Shown here one piece after another: positions 8,056-17,710 of a stretch of 64,000 nucleotides of DNA. The stretch is from assembly GCA_035703165.1 (NCBI GenBank), contig DASSYR010000043.1, forward strand, positions 5,132 through 69,131, read 5' to 3'. This stretch comes from AWTP1-9 sp035703165 (GTDB lineage: Bacteria; Bacteroidota; Bacteroidia; Chitinophagales; Chitinophagaceae). Both the position numbers and the translations under genes were made by a program. Below the pieces are notes generated by a model. That model was not told the origin of the DNA. It saw nothing but the letters and a program-made list of their open reading frames with translations, and did not search any database. Each line of letters begins with the position of its first letter. Position 1 is the first letter of the stretch.

Positions 8056-8850
8056 ATGAAAAAAATGACACGCTCAACGGATATTGCCAAATTACTTATG
8101 TTAATCGCATTTATATCCTTTTCTATCATATCCTGTAAAAAAAAGGAAGAAATTCCAGCCTTGTCAACCATCAACGAATACTTTCCGTTAAAAGTGGGTA
8201 AATATATCGTATATCGTTTGGACTCAACGGTAGCAACAGAAGATGCAAAAAGATTGGTAGTACATACTTATATGATTAAAGACAGTGTTGACGAACAGTT
8301 TGTTGACAATCAGGGGCGGGTATCTTTTCGTATAAGCCGCTTTATAAGAGACTCCGCAGGGTTAGGCGCATGGAGAGGGAATACAACTCTTTTTGCTACT
8401 CTTACACCAAACAATTTAGGAACAGGAGGAAGTATTGAATTTGTAGAAAACAACTTGCGTTTCATAAAACTTAAAGAACCGGTAAGAGAAGGTTTTGTTT
8501 GGCCGGGCAACTCTTACATAAATACGAATAATGATTTTTACAGGTATTATGATGGATGGGAATATACGTATGAAGATGTCGGCGGCTCGTTAACTGTGGG
8601 CACTAAAAACTTTTCTTCTGCTCTTACCGTAGTGCAGCAGCCTAATGAAGGAGGAACAGAAGATCTGTCAAATCCCAGTGTAAAATTTGATGAAAGAAAT
8701 TATTCTGTTGAAAAGTACGCTAAAGGTGTAGGCCTTGTTTATAAAGAATTTATACATTGGACATTTCATCGTGACGAACTTAATTCCAATATTTATTATT
8801 TTACGGAAAACAGCTATGGTGTTAAGCTTACTGTATTAGATTACAATTAA
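8056..8850 (+). CDS. Hypothetical lipoprotein
   Basis: A 264-residue protein with a lipoprotein signal: basic start, hydrophobic core and lipobox SIISC at residues 23-27, followed by a Lys-rich anchor. The mature part begins with INEYFPLKVGKYIVYRLDS, a pattern seen in Bacteroidota lipoproteins of unknown function that appear beta-rich. It lies 43 bases before the T9SS subtilase in the same direction and may be cotranscribed with it. I do not recognise a specific function. Confidence 0.75.
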   Translation: MKKMTRSTDIAKLLMLIAFISFSIISCKKKEEIPALSTINEYFPLKVGKYIVYRLDSTVATEDAKRLVVHTYMIKDSVDEQFVDNQGRVSFRISRFIRDSAGLGAWRGNTTLFATLTPNNLGTGGSIEFVENNLRFIKLKEPVREGFVWPGNSYINTNNDFYRYYDGWEYTYEDVGGSLTVGTKNFSSALTVVQQPNEGGTEDLSNPSVKFDERNYSVEKYAKGVGLVYKEFIHWTFHRDELNSNIYYFTENSYGVKLTVLDYN

Positions 8851-8893
8851 ATGTATCTTTATTTCTCATTCCGGATAATGAAATATTTATAAA

Positions 8894-10870
8894 ATGAAAA
8901 GCCGCATAATTCTTGTATCATTTTTTTTCTTTTCAATACTCTCTTCATCTTTTTCACAGTTCAGTAAATACATCATTCGGTTTAAGGATAAAAATAATTC
9001 TCCTTTTTCTTTAACATCTCCTTCTGCATACTTATCTCCCAGGGCTATACAGCGCAGATTAAACCAAAATATTAATATTGACAGCACAGACCTGCCTGTT
9101 AACCCGGCTTATATCCAGGCTGTACTTAATACAGGTTCTGTTAACTTACTTAATCGTTCTAAATGGCTTAATGCAATTACTATCCAGACTACGGATAATG
9201 CTGCTCTAACTGCCATACAGAATCTTTCTTTTGTAAAAGAAGCAACCCCGGTTGCCCTGAGATTTGTCGGGACAAATCCGGTAAACAAATTTTTCGAAAC
9301 CCCTACACCAATAAAAAGAAACGTTGGCACAAATAAGCTAACCACAGATTACTATAATTATGGCCCTGCTATCGGTCAAATTAATTTACACAAAGGCCAG
9401 TTTCTCCATAATATAGGGTTAAGGGGACAAGGTATTGTTATATCAATGTTAGATGGCGGTTTTTTTGGCTTTCCTACCAACACTTCGCTTGACAGCGCAA
9501 GAAATAATAACCAGTTTTTAGGCACATGGGATTTTGTTTCAGGCGAACCAAGAGTGGATGAGAATGATGCACATGGGCTATATTGTCTTAGCATGATTGC
9601 TGCCAACTGGCCGGGAACACTGGTAGGAACTGCACCTAAAGCCGGTTTTTGGCTTTTCAGAACCGAGGATTCATCAACAGAGCAACCGATAGAGGAATAT
9701 AATTGGGCTACCGGGGCAGAGTATGCGGATAGCGTTGGCTCAGATATTATTTCCAGTTCGTTAGGATACAGAGATTTTGATAATGCTTCGTTTAACCACA
9801 GTTATGCAGATTTGGATGGCAATACTACGCCTTGTACCATTGCTGCAGATATGGCTGCAAAAAAAGGAATGATTGTGGTTAACAGTGCCGGTAATGCCGG
9901 CAATGACCCATGGAAATATATAATTGCTCCAGCCGATGGAGACAGTGTTTTTGCCATTGGCGCTACCAATACCAACGGAACCATCGCTTCTTTTTCCAGC
10001 TATGGACCTGCTTACGATGGAAGGACTAAACCGAATGTAGTTTCACCCGGGCAATCCATTACGGTAGCAGGCACAAACAGCCAACCGGGTACAGCCAGCG
10101 GAACCTCCTTCTCTTGTCCCAATATGGCTGGTCTTAGTGCCTGCTTATGGCAAGCTTTCCCTGAATTTAACAACATAAAAATTATAAATGCTATTCAAAG
10201 AAGCGCAGACCGATACAACAATCCTCACGAACAATATGGATATGGAATACCTGATATGAAAATTGCTTTCGGAAATTTATTAGCGGAATTTGCCACTTCT
10301 TCTGCGGAAGCAAATGAATGTAAAATTAACGTCCGGTGGATGAGCAAAGATTTATCAACAATGAGATACGAAATTGAAAGAAAATTACCGGATGAAACTG
10401 TTTATTCAAAAATTGGCGAAACAAATGGGCAAGGTTCTTCCTTAACCAATCACAGCTACCAGTTTGCAGATGAATTAGACTATTCACCCGCCGGAACCTT
10501 GTCGTACAGAATAAAACAAATTATTGATACAGCAGCTTCCACTTTAACAGCAGTTTACATTGACACGGCCAATGTTGTTTTATCCAACCCTTGTATCAAT
10601 TTGAATGAAGATAAAATAATTGTTTACCCCAATCCCACGGTTAATGGAGAGATAACAGTTTCTGTTTATACAAAAGATGCTATTGACAAACTACAGTTAG
10701 GTATTTATAGTTTGAATGGAAACATAATTTACAAACTGGAAAGTTCAAAGGCCCCTGGGAAAAAAGTATATACCCTCCCGATTAGCAGGCTGGCAAGAGG
10801 AAAATATATAATTACCGTTTATAACGACAAAAAGAAAATTAAAAGCGTAAAATTTATAAAATCACTATAA
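8894..10870 (+). CDS. Subtilisin-family serine protease with T9SS sorting domain
   Basis: A 658-residue secreted S8 peptidase. A signal peptide (about residues 1-21) is followed by a propeptide-like region and the catalytic domain. The triad is visible as D187 (SMLDGG), H227 (DAHGLY) and S405 (GTSFSCP), with oxyanion Asn N334 (SAGNAGN). The last 80 residues form a type A C-terminal sorting domain: YPNP, a LGIYSLNG strand, then LARGKYIITVYN and a basic end. It is therefore exported through the type IX system and probably anchored on or released from the cell surface. Its last 6 bases overlap the convergent methyltransferase gene. Confidence 0.93.
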   Translation: MKSRIILVSFFFFSILSSSFSQFSKYIIRFKDKNNSPFSLTSPSAYLSPRAIQRRLNQNINIDSTDLPVNPAYIQAVLNTGSVNLLNRSKWLNAITIQTTDNAALTAIQNLSFVKEATPVALRFVGTNPVNKFFETPTPIKRNVGTNKLTTDYYNYGPAIGQINLHKGQFLHNIGLRGQGIVISMLDGGFFGFPTNTSLDSARNNNQFLGTWDFVSGEPRVDENDAHGLYCLSMIAANWPGTLVGTAPKAGFWLFRTEDSSTEQPIEEYNWATGAEYADSVGSDIISSSLGYRDFDNASFNHSYADLDGNTTPCTIAADMAAKKGMIVVNSAGNAGNDPWKYIIAPADGDSVFAIGATNTNGTIASFSSYGPAYDGRTKPNVVSPGQSITVAGTNSQPGTASGTSFSCPNMAGLSACLWQAFPEFNNIKIINAIQRSADRYNNPHEQYGYGIPDMKIAFGNLLAEFATSSAEANECKINVRWMSKDLSTMRYEIERKLPDETVYSKIGETNGQGSSLTNHSYQFADELDYSPAGTLSYRIKQIIDTAASTLTAVYIDTANVVLSNPCINLNEDKIIVYPNPTVNGEITVSVYTKDAIDKLQLGIYSLNGNIIYKLESSKAPGKKVYTLPISRLARGKYIITVYNDKKKIKSVKFIKSL

Positions 10871-12058
10871 AGACTTATTCAATAAAGCAGCAAACATCGT
10901 GTCAGCTTTTGCCTGGTAACCTTTAAATACTTCCTTCTTTATCATTTGCAACTGAAACTGTTGTTGAATAAAATTCACAACTTCTTCATTTTCCTTTTTA
11001 AAAACAGAACATGTTATGTACAAGAGATAACCGCCTTTTTTTAGGCTTGGTAAAATATTGGTCACAATTATTTTTTGTAGCCGGTTATAATCGTCAATAA
11101 ATTCATTTTTAAAAAAATGCATCTGTTCAGGTGTTCTGCCCCATGTACCTGAGCCCGTGCAGGGAACATCGGCAATAATTAAATCAAACTTATTATCATC
11201 CATCGCCTCCTGAACATTAGACATATTGGACAAATCGACAACCATTGATTTATATTTTTTTATACCCGCTTCTGCAAATCGTTTTCTAAGATTAAACAGA
11301 ATATTTTCTCTTACATCAGAAACCCATAAATCAACTTTACCCAGAACATCTTTTGCCAATATAGATTTACCTCCGCTGGCTGCGCAACAATCCCAAACTT
11401 GATAAACAGGCAACGGGTTATTCTGATTAATCCATTTTAGAAACGCCCCTACTTTTTGTGAGCTAAAATCCTGTACTACCACTTCCGTGTTAAGCTTTAC
11501 TATATTTTCCACTTTAGAGGTATTAACTACAGCTATACAATCTTCTCCAACCCCTTCAAACTTTAACCCGTAAGCAATGAATTTACTCAATACTTTTTCT
11601 TTATACCCGGGTCGTATCCGTAAAAACAAATCAGGCTGAATTAAAAAGGATCGGCAAAATAAATCATAGTCTATTTCTTCGCTCAACGCATCTCTCCAGG
11701 GAAAAATAGATTGAAAAGGAAAAAAAGTTTGATTAATGGATAAGAAAGCAATCTTTTCATCTAAAGACAGCGCTACTTTTTCATTCCACTCGGGTTTTAA
11801 TTTTTTTAATACTTCATTAGGTTCAGAGGAACAAAAAAATAAAGCGGTAAGTACTTTCTCTTCCATTAAACAATCTCCTAACATTCTGGCAACACGATAG
11901 TAACAATAACATAAATGACTGATTAGCCTTCTGTCGTTTGAACCATACTTTTTATTGCTACTAAAAACTTTTTTGAGATGGTGAGCCAAAGGCTCGCCTC
12001 CGGTGTACTGCTTAATAATTTCCACAGATGTATTAAGATGGGAATGATAGCGACTCAC
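10865..12058 (-). CDS. RsmB/NOP2-family rRNA cytosine-C5 methyltransferase
   Basis: The C-terminal half is a Rossmann methyltransferase: CCAASGGKS binds SAM, DVPCTGSGTWGR carries the motif IV Cys, and LYITCS carries the catalytic Cys of the family. The N-terminal part is the NusB-like or RNA-binding portion. I chose the GTG at 12058 (397 residues, VSRYHSHLNT), because related proteins begin there; a TTG at 12097 would add 13 residues. It probably methylates a cytosine in 16S rRNA, but the exact site cannot be told. It lies just downstream of sucB and converges on the subtilase gene with a 6-base overlap. Confidence 0.85.
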   Translation of the reverse strand: MSRYHSHLNTSVEIIKQYTGGEPLAHHLKKVFSSNKKYGSNDRRLISHLCYCYYRVARMLGDCLMEEKVLTALFFCSSEPNEVLKKLKPEWNEKVALSLDEKIAFLSINQTFFPFQSIFPWRDALSEEIDYDLFCRSFLIQPDLFLRIRPGYKEKVLSKFIAYGLKFEGVGEDCIAVVNTSKVENIVKLNTEVVVQDFSSQKVGAFLKWINQNNPLPVYQVWDCCAASGGKSILAKDVLGKVDLWVSDVRENILFNLRKRFAEAGIKKYKSMVVDLSNMSNVQEAMDDNKFDLIIADVPCTGSGTWGRTPEQMHFFKNEFIDDYNRLQKIIVTNILPSLKKGGYLLYITCSVFKKENEEVVNFIQQQFQLQMIKKEVFKGYQAKADTMFAALLNKSL

Positions 12059-12123
12059 AATGTAAGATATAAATAAAAAAGCGATGATATCAATCAATCG
12101 CTCAACTGTTTGACAAGGCAGAC

Positions 12124-13341
12124 CTAAATTTCTAACAAGGCTTTTACGGGATCCTTACCAAATAATAATTGTTCCGGGTTCTCCAATAATTCCTTTACCC
12201 GCACAAGAAAGCCTACACTCTCACGTCCGTCAATAATACGATGATCATAACTTAATGCCACATACATCATCGGACGTATTACAATTTGTCCGTTTACCAC
12301 CACTGCTCTTTCTTCTATTTTATGCATTCCCAATATGGCAGCTTGTGGAATATTGATGATTGGAGTACTCATTAATGAGCCAAACACACCACCATTTGTA
12401 ATTGTAAAAGTGCCGCCACTCATTTCTTCAATACTTAATTTATTATCTCTTGCTTTAGCAGCCAGTTCCCCTACCTTCTTTTCTATGCCTGCCATGCTCA
12501 TACTCTCCGCATTACGAATAACAGGAACTACCAGCCCTTTGGGGGCTGATACAGCAATTGAAATATCACAATAGTCGTGATAAATAATATTTTCCCCGTC
12601 AATATAAGCATTTACCGCAGGCCATTCCTGCAACGCATACGTGCAAGCCTTAGTGAAAAAACTCATAAAGCCAAGATTTACACCATGCATCTCCTTAAAC
12701 TTATCTTTATATCTAGTACGAATATCCATTACCGGCTGCATATTCACTTCATTAAAAGTAGTAAGCATAGCGGTAGTATTTTTTGCCTCCACCAACCTGC
12801 GACTGATTGTTTTACGCAGGTTGCTCATTTTTTCAGTTTTCTCATTTCGACTAAACAATTCTCTGCCAGGCTTTACACCAGGATTCGTTAAAGCAGCAAG
12901 CACATCATCCTTTAAAATTTTGCCACCACTTCCCGAAGGAGTAATTGCTTTAATATCCATTTTTTTATCTGCAATAATTGCCGATGCTACAGGTGTTGCC
13001 TTAACATCCGATTTAGTTACTTCCGCTTTAGCTTTTGCTTCTTTACCAGAAGCACTATTTTCAGCTTTCAATTCCTTACTCTTAACTACCGATTCAGTCG
13101 GTTTTGCCGCAACATCATCAATGTTTGCCAGTATATCACCAATCTTCAAAGTAGCTCCTTCCGTTGCAATAGTTTTTAACGTACCTGCTTTTTCAGCATT
13201 TACTTCAAAAGTTGCCTTCTCGCTCTCCAATTCTGCAATTACCTCATCTCTTTCCACGTAATCGCCATCCTTTTTTACCCATTTAAGTAAAGTAACTTCG
13301 TTAATAGATTCGCCAATAACCGGAACTTTTATATTAATCAT
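12124..13341 (-). CDS. sucB: 2-oxoglutarate dehydrogenase E2, dihydrolipoyl succinyltransferase
   Basis: A 405-residue E2 subunit. The lipoyl domain (residues 1-75) has the lipoylated Lys at K42 in SEKATFEV. An Ala/Lys-rich linker follows, then a peripheral-subunit-binding domain around residues 125-160 and the catalytic acyltransferase core, with active-site H367 and D371 in HRIIDG. It transfers succinyl groups from the E1 active site to CoA. It lies 67 bases downstream of the E1 gene on the same strand, so the pair forms a sucAB operon; the E3 gene is not nearby. Confidence 0.95.
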   Translation of the reverse strand: MINIKVPVIGESINEVTLLKWVKKDGDYVERDEVIAELESEKATFEVNAEKAGTLKTIATEGATLKIGDILANIDDVAAKPTESVVKSKELKAENSASGKEAKAKAEVTKSDVKATPVASAIIADKKMDIKAITPSGSGGKILKDDVLAALTNPGVKPGRELFSRNEKTEKMSNLRKTISRRLVEAKNTTAMLTTFNEVNMQPVMDIRTRYKDKFKEMHGVNLGFMSFFTKACTYALQEWPAVNAYIDGENIIYHDYCDISIAVSAPKGLVVPVIRNAESMSMAGIEKKVGELAAKARDNKLSIEEMSGGTFTITNGGVFGSLMSTPIINIPQAAILGMHKIEERAVVVNGQIVIRPMMYVALSYDHRIIDGRESVGFLVRVKELLENPEQLLFGKDPVKALLEI

Positions 13342-13408
13342 AAAACTATTTTCAGGTTTCTTTTTAACTATTTCAAAATTTATTTTTCAACTAAATACAG
13401 AGCAGGGG

Positions 13409-16156
13409 CTAAACAGAAAATGCCGTTTCAACAATTTCATCTTGTTCCTGCTTATGAATTTTAGCATACCCGGTAGCCGTAGCAGCGCTAGGGGTACGGC
13501 TGATTACACCATAATTAACTTCTTTCATGTTCATTTGAAGAAAAGAGGCTGCACCCATATTTAAGGGTTCTTCTTGTACCCAAAACCAAGCCGCTTTGTT
13601 GTATTTTTCATACAAAGCCCTTATCTGTTTTGTAGGCAATGGATACAATTGCTCTAACCGGATGATGGCGATGTCTTTGCGTAAATCCTTTTGCTGGCGT
13701 TCGGCCAAATCAAAATAAATTTTACCGCTGCAAAGCAATACTTTATTTACAATAGCCGCATCCGCAAAAGAATCATCAATTAATTCTTTAAAGCCACCGC
13801 TAATAAAATCATGCATATTACTATAACTACCGGCATTCCGCAGATTTGCTTTTGGTGAAAAATTAACCAATGGTTTTCTAAACGGCCACGACAACTGTCT
13901 TCTTAACACATGAAAAAAATTGGCGGCTGTTGTAACATTGGTTACTATCATATTCAATTCAGCACACATTTGCAAAAATCTTTCTATCCTGGCGCTGCTG
14001 TGTTCAGGTCCTTGTCCTTCATAACCATGAGGCAATAACAAAGTTATTCCATTCATGCGGTTCCATTTTTGTTCCCCTGAACTGATAAATTGATCAATCA
14101 TGGTTTGAGCACCATTACAAAAATCTCCAAACTGAGCTTCCCATAACACCAAAGCATTGGGGCTTGCTAAAGCATATCCATATTCAAACCCAAGCACGCC
14201 GTATTCACTTAATAAAGAATTATAAATCCTGAATTGACCTTTTGCCCCTTCTATCTTACTCAAGCGGTTATATGCCTGATCTGTATTTTGATCCCAAATT
14301 ACGGCATGACGATGAGAAAAGGTGCCACGACAAACATCCTGTCCACTCATCCTCACATCTTTTCCTTCAAGTAATAAGCTTGCATAAGCCAATAATTCGG
14401 CCGTAGCCCAATCCACTTTCACTTCTTCATTAAAAAGTTTGATTTTATCCTGGATAATTTTTTCCACTTTACTCAAAGGCTTAAAATCAGCAGGCCACAT
14501 CATTAGTTCTTTAAAAAGCTTTTTGAAATCCGCTTCACTGATCGCTGTAAAAGGCGATTTATCAAAATCTTCCGGGAAAGCTTTTCTCAAGCTTTTCCAG
14601 GCAAGTTCAGGAGGCTGATAATGATAAGGCAAAGGATTTTGCTTTACTTCGTCTAATCGTTCCTGTAAGTTTGCCCAAAACTTCTTTTCCATTTCCTTAG
14701 CCAATTCTTTTGCGTCAGCCTCCCCATTTTGCAACAAATAAGTGGTATATACTTCTCTTGGATTAGGATGTTTATCAATTAACGCATATAAATGAGGCTG
14801 TGTAAATTTAGGGTCGTCCCCTTCATTATGCCCGTGACGGCGGTAGCAAAGCATATCTATAAACACATCGCTATTATATTCCTGCCGATAACGGGTAGCG
14901 ATTTCCACACATTTAATTACAGCTTCCGCATCATCCCCGTTTACATGCAATACCGGGGCCTGAATTATGGCTGCTAAAGATGTACAATAATCAGAACTTC
15001 GGGCATCTTCAAAATCGGTGGTAAAACCAATTTGATTATTAATAACAAAATGAATTGTTCCACCCGTATGATATCCATCCAGGCCGCTCATTTGCAATAT
15101 TTCATACACTACGCCCTGCCCTGCTACAGAGGCATCGCCATGAATTAGTATAGGAAGTATTTTATCAAAATCACTATTGTACAGAACATCGGCCTTAGCT
15201 CTTGAAAAACCTAAAACAACGGGATCTACAGCTTCCAAATGAGAAGGATTAGGCATCAACTTCAAACTCATCGTTTTGCCTGTTGGTGTTTGAACCTCAC
15301 TGCCAAATCCCATATGATATTTTACATCGCCACTACCCATGGTTTGGTCAAGCTTGGCCGTACCTTCAAATTCGCTAAAAATCTGTTCATAAGTTTTACC
15401 CATGATGTTCGCCAATACATTCAATCGCCCCCTATGAGCCATTCCAATCACCACTTCCTGCACATCGTATTCGGAAGCCATCGTAATAATAGCATCTAAA
15501 GCTGCAATAGTTGTTTCGCCTCCTTCTAATGAAAATCTTTTTTGACCAATATATTTAGTATGTAAAAACTTTTCAAATATTACACCCTGGTTAAGCTTTT
15601 CCAGTATCCTTTCCTTTTTACCAAGAGGCAGTGGAACAAGAAACTTTTTTTCCATTTCGTTGATAAGCCAATCCACTTTTCGCTGATCTCTCAAATAAGT
15701 AAACTCAATGCCCACATGCGAGGCATAACATTGCTCCAGGTGTAGCATAATCCTTCTCAGTGTAGTTTTACCTAACCCGATAAAGTTTCCTGAAGCAAAT
15801 TCTTTATCCAAATCATCTTCTGATAAGCCGAAAAAAACGGGATTAAGATTGGCCCCCCTTTCTTTCCTGGGTCGAATGGGATTTGTTTTGGCAACTAAAT
15901 GCCCTTTATTGCGATAACCCTCTATCAGGCGATAAACCTTTAGCTCCTGAAGCCAATCAACTTCAGCAGTTACAGAAATTTCCGGCGACGTTTTACCGTT
16001 TGCAGTCAGCTTTTTTTCATGGGAAACGGCAAAATCAAAACCCTCAAAAAACTTTCGATAATCGGGGTCTATATTTTGGGGATTTTTTACAAACTCTTTA
16101 TATAAACTTTCTATATACGCAGGCGACGAGTTGGTGATATACTGAAAATCTTGCAT
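13409..16156 (-). CDS. sucA: 2-oxoglutarate dehydrogenase E1
   Basis: A 915-residue thiamine-diphosphate enzyme of the TCA cycle, of normal family length. It begins with the short E1 N-terminal motif (SSPAYIESLYKEF) that contacts E2. The TPP/Mg site lies in HGDASVAGQG and NNQIGFTT around residues 340-380; substrate-binding HRGRLN and the C-terminal transketolase-like pyrimidine domain (SEYGVLGFEYGYA, LPHGYEGQGPEHSSAR) are intact. It decarboxylates 2-oxoglutarate and succinylates the lipoyl arm of SucB, encoded directly downstream. Confidence 0.96.
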   Translation of the reverse strand: MQDFQYITNSSPAYIESLYKEFVKNPQNIDPDYRKFFEGFDFAVSHEKKLTANGKTSPEISVTAEVDWLQELKVYRLIEGYRNKGHLVAKTNPIRPRKERGANLNPVFFGLSEDDLDKEFASGNFIGLGKTTLRRIMLHLEQCYASHVGIEFTYLRDQRKVDWLINEMEKKFLVPLPLGKKERILEKLNQGVIFEKFLHTKYIGQKRFSLEGGETTIAALDAIITMASEYDVQEVVIGMAHRGRLNVLANIMGKTYEQIFSEFEGTAKLDQTMGSGDVKYHMGFGSEVQTPTGKTMSLKLMPNPSHLEAVDPVVLGFSRAKADVLYNSDFDKILPILIHGDASVAGQGVVYEILQMSGLDGYHTGGTIHFVINNQIGFTTDFEDARSSDYCTSLAAIIQAPVLHVNGDDAEAVIKCVEIATRYRQEYNSDVFIDMLCYRRHGHNEGDDPKFTQPHLYALIDKHPNPREVYTTYLLQNGEADAKELAKEMEKKFWANLQERLDEVKQNPLPYHYQPPELAWKSLRKAFPEDFDKSPFTAISEADFKKLFKELMMWPADFKPLSKVEKIIQDKIKLFNEEVKVDWATAELLAYASLLLEGKDVRMSGQDVCRGTFSHRHAVIWDQNTDQAYNRLSKIEGAKGQFRIYNSLLSEYGVLGFEYGYALASPNALVLWEAQFGDFCNGAQTMIDQFISSGEQKWNRMNGITLLLPHGYEGQGPEHSSARIERFLQMCAELNMIVTNVTTAANFFHVLRRQLSWPFRKPLVNFSPKANLRNAGSYSNMHDFISGGFKELIDDSFADAAIVNKVLLCSGKIYFDLAERQQKDLRKDIAIIRLEQLYPLPTKQIRALYEKYNKAAWFWVQEEPLNMGAASFLQMNMKEVNYGVISRTPSAATATGYAKIHKQEQDEIVETAFSV

Positions 16157-16392
16157 TTCTTATCAGAATCTTTTAAAAGAATGGACTGCAAATATCGGTC
16201 AAAAAAATATGTATTTTAAAGACATTCAGTATTAAAGATTGATTTTTAGTTTTTTGACTCATTATTTCTTCCTCAGCCTGACTTTCTTGAAAGGTTTTGC
16301 AAATCCCTTCAATTCGTTAAAAGGGCAGCTAATTTTGCTACCAGGGTATGACACAATGCTTTTGCCGGCTTTTATAAGAAGATTATTATTTT

Positions 16393-16424
16393 TTTGGTAT
16401 TTCACCCCCTTGGCTTTACCTTTG
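16393..16424 (+). promoter_or_regulatory. Promoter of rpsT
   Basis: TTTG (16393-16396), a 20-base spacer and TACCTTTG (16417-16424) match the Bacteroidota housekeeping promoter (TTTG-N19-21-TAnnTTTG) exactly. The inferred transcription start is about 10 bases before the rpsT ATG. The rest of the interval between sucA and rpsT holds nothing else I can support. Confidence 0.75.
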
Positions 16425-16442
16425 CGACCCTAAATTATTGAT

Positions 16443-16697
16443 ATGGCAAATCATAAAGCTACCAAGAAAGATGTGCGTCAGGCTTCTAAACGTAACGAAA
16501 GAAACCGTTATTATGGCAAAACAACCCGTAATGCAATCCGTGATTTAAGGGCCGTAAATACAGCTAAAGAAGGTACGGAACAATTGCCCGATGTAGCTTC
16601 TATGATTGACAAGTTGGCTAAAAGAGGGATTATCCACAAAAACAAAGCCGCTAACCTGAAAAGCAAACTGGCTAAAAAGGTAAACGGTCTTAAATAA
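16443..16697 (+). CDS. rpsT: 30S ribosomal protein S20
   Basis: An 84-residue, strongly basic helical protein starting MANHKATKKDVRQ, with the S20 pattern NRYYGKTTRNAIRDL and the C-terminal GIIHKNKAANLKSKLAK. It binds 16S rRNA in the small subunit. It is a single-gene unit with its own promoter upstream and a clear intrinsic terminator 25 bases after the stop. Confidence 0.97.
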   Translation: MANHKATKKDVRQASKRNERNRYYGKTTRNAIRDLRAVNTAKEGTEQLPDVASMIDKLAKRGIIHKNKAANLKSKLAKKVNGLK

Positions 16698-16721
16698 ATA
16701 ATCTTTTGTAAAATGTATCTC

Positions 16722-16757
16722 AAAACCTGCTTCTAATCAAAGCAGGTTTTATGTTTT
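16722..16757 (+). terminator. Intrinsic terminator of rpsT
   Basis: A perfect 11-bp stem (16722-16732 with 16740-16750), a 7-base loop and a following T-rich tract. It lies between rpsT and the convergent DUF2807 gene; its left arm starts with A's, so it could also work leftward. Confidence 0.8.
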
Positions 16758-16812
16758 TAAAAAGCTCCCTAACAAAAAGTTAAACCCCTACAACAGGGCG
16801 CAAAAGCTAATC

Positions 16813-17523
16813 TCATTTCTTATTAATGTCTCCAACCCCACTTTCGTGATTGTCCACATTTTTCGGATTACCCCAGTAATTAATTTTACCCGCCCCACTG
16901 GCACGGGCATTCAGATATACGCTGGCAAATACATTGGCGTGACCTGCACCACTTACAATTACCTCTGCATTCTCAGATTTTAAATCCTCGGCCTTTACAT
17001 TACCAGCCCCGGATACTCTTACGTTCATATCTCTCGTTTGACCGGAAAGAACCATGCTTCCTGCCCCTGACACTTTTATTTTAACCTCAGGAGCATTAAT
17101 ATCCATTTTTATTTTTCCGGCTCCGGATACATGTAACTCAAGTGTTTTATCTGAACTCAATATTTCAGTATTCTTCAAATGAGCGGCACCACTAACTGAA
17201 ATTTTTTCTATATCAGGAGTGGTTATGTAGATATTTACCGGTTCATGCGTTTTTAAATTAACACTGTTTTTCATGCTGATAATTAGGAGATCATCATTCA
17301 CTCTTGTGCGGATATAACGAATAATATTACTTTCCCCTGTTATTTTAAACTCAGTTACTTCGCCTTGTTTTAAATACACATGGGCTATCCCTCCCAGTCT
17401 TATTCCGGAAAAATGACCAATATCTCTCGTTTCAGTAACTACATTATAATTGCCAACAACACGGCAGGACTGCATGGCAAATACCACTACGGTTAATAGA
17501 ATTAGTGTAAGAAAATTTCTCAT
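16813..17523 (-). CDS. DUF2807 (GIN-domain) lipoprotein
   Basis: A 236-residue protein with a signal sequence and a Cys at residue 19 (MQSCRV) that probably serves as lipidation site. The mature part is a head GIN domain of the DUF2807 family: a beta-helix built of short repeats, with SGAG or SGAA recurring five or more times between about residues 110 and 220 (VSGAAH, VSGAGK, VSGAGS, VSGAGN, VSGAGH, ASGAGK). Such proteins are common in Bacteroidota envelopes and have no firm function. It lies between rpsT and guaA as a single minus-strand gene. Confidence 0.82.
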   Translation of the reverse strand: MRNFLTLILLTVVVFAMQSCRVVGNYNVVTETRDIGHFSGIRLGGIAHVYLKQGEVTEFKITGESNIIRYIRTRVNDDLLIISMKNSVNLKTHEPVNIYITTPDIEKISVSGAAHLKNTEILSSDKTLELHVSGAGKIKMDINAPEVKIKVSGAGSMVLSGQTRDMNVRVSGAGNVKAEDLKSENAEVIVSGAGHANVFASVYLNARASGAGKINYWGNPKNVDNHESGVGDINKK

Positions 17524-17695
17524 AAAAAATTAATTGAAAGTAATTAATAGAGCTATATTAGCCCGGGTATCGGTACTGGAAGGTTGAAAATTGGAACACC
17601 GAAGATATAAAAAAGATGGTTACTTACTTCTCCATTCAATCTCTTTTTTTATCCGGTGCCTAAGCAATCTTTACCTCAATATTATACAGGTTTGC

Positions 17696-17703
17696 TACCT
17701 TCG
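17696..17703 (+). promoter_or_regulatory. Candidate -7 element of guaA
   Basis: TACCTTCG matches TAnnTTTG at seven of eight bases. It ends 8 bases before the ATG at 17711, so the transcript would begin at or right before that ATG (near-leaderless). This also argues against the longer reading frame starting at 17591. Confidence 0.45.
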
Positions 17704-17710
17704 CAACGCC

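Noticed and set aside
12641..13261. A 206-codon plus-strand frame opposite sucB
   Set aside because: It is an antisense shadow of the Ala/Lys-rich linker and lipoyl region of a well-conserved gene.
17591..17710. A 40-codon N-terminal extension of GuaA
   Set aside because: The extension is not conserved-looking, and a -7 promoter box lies inside it, right before the ATG at 17711.
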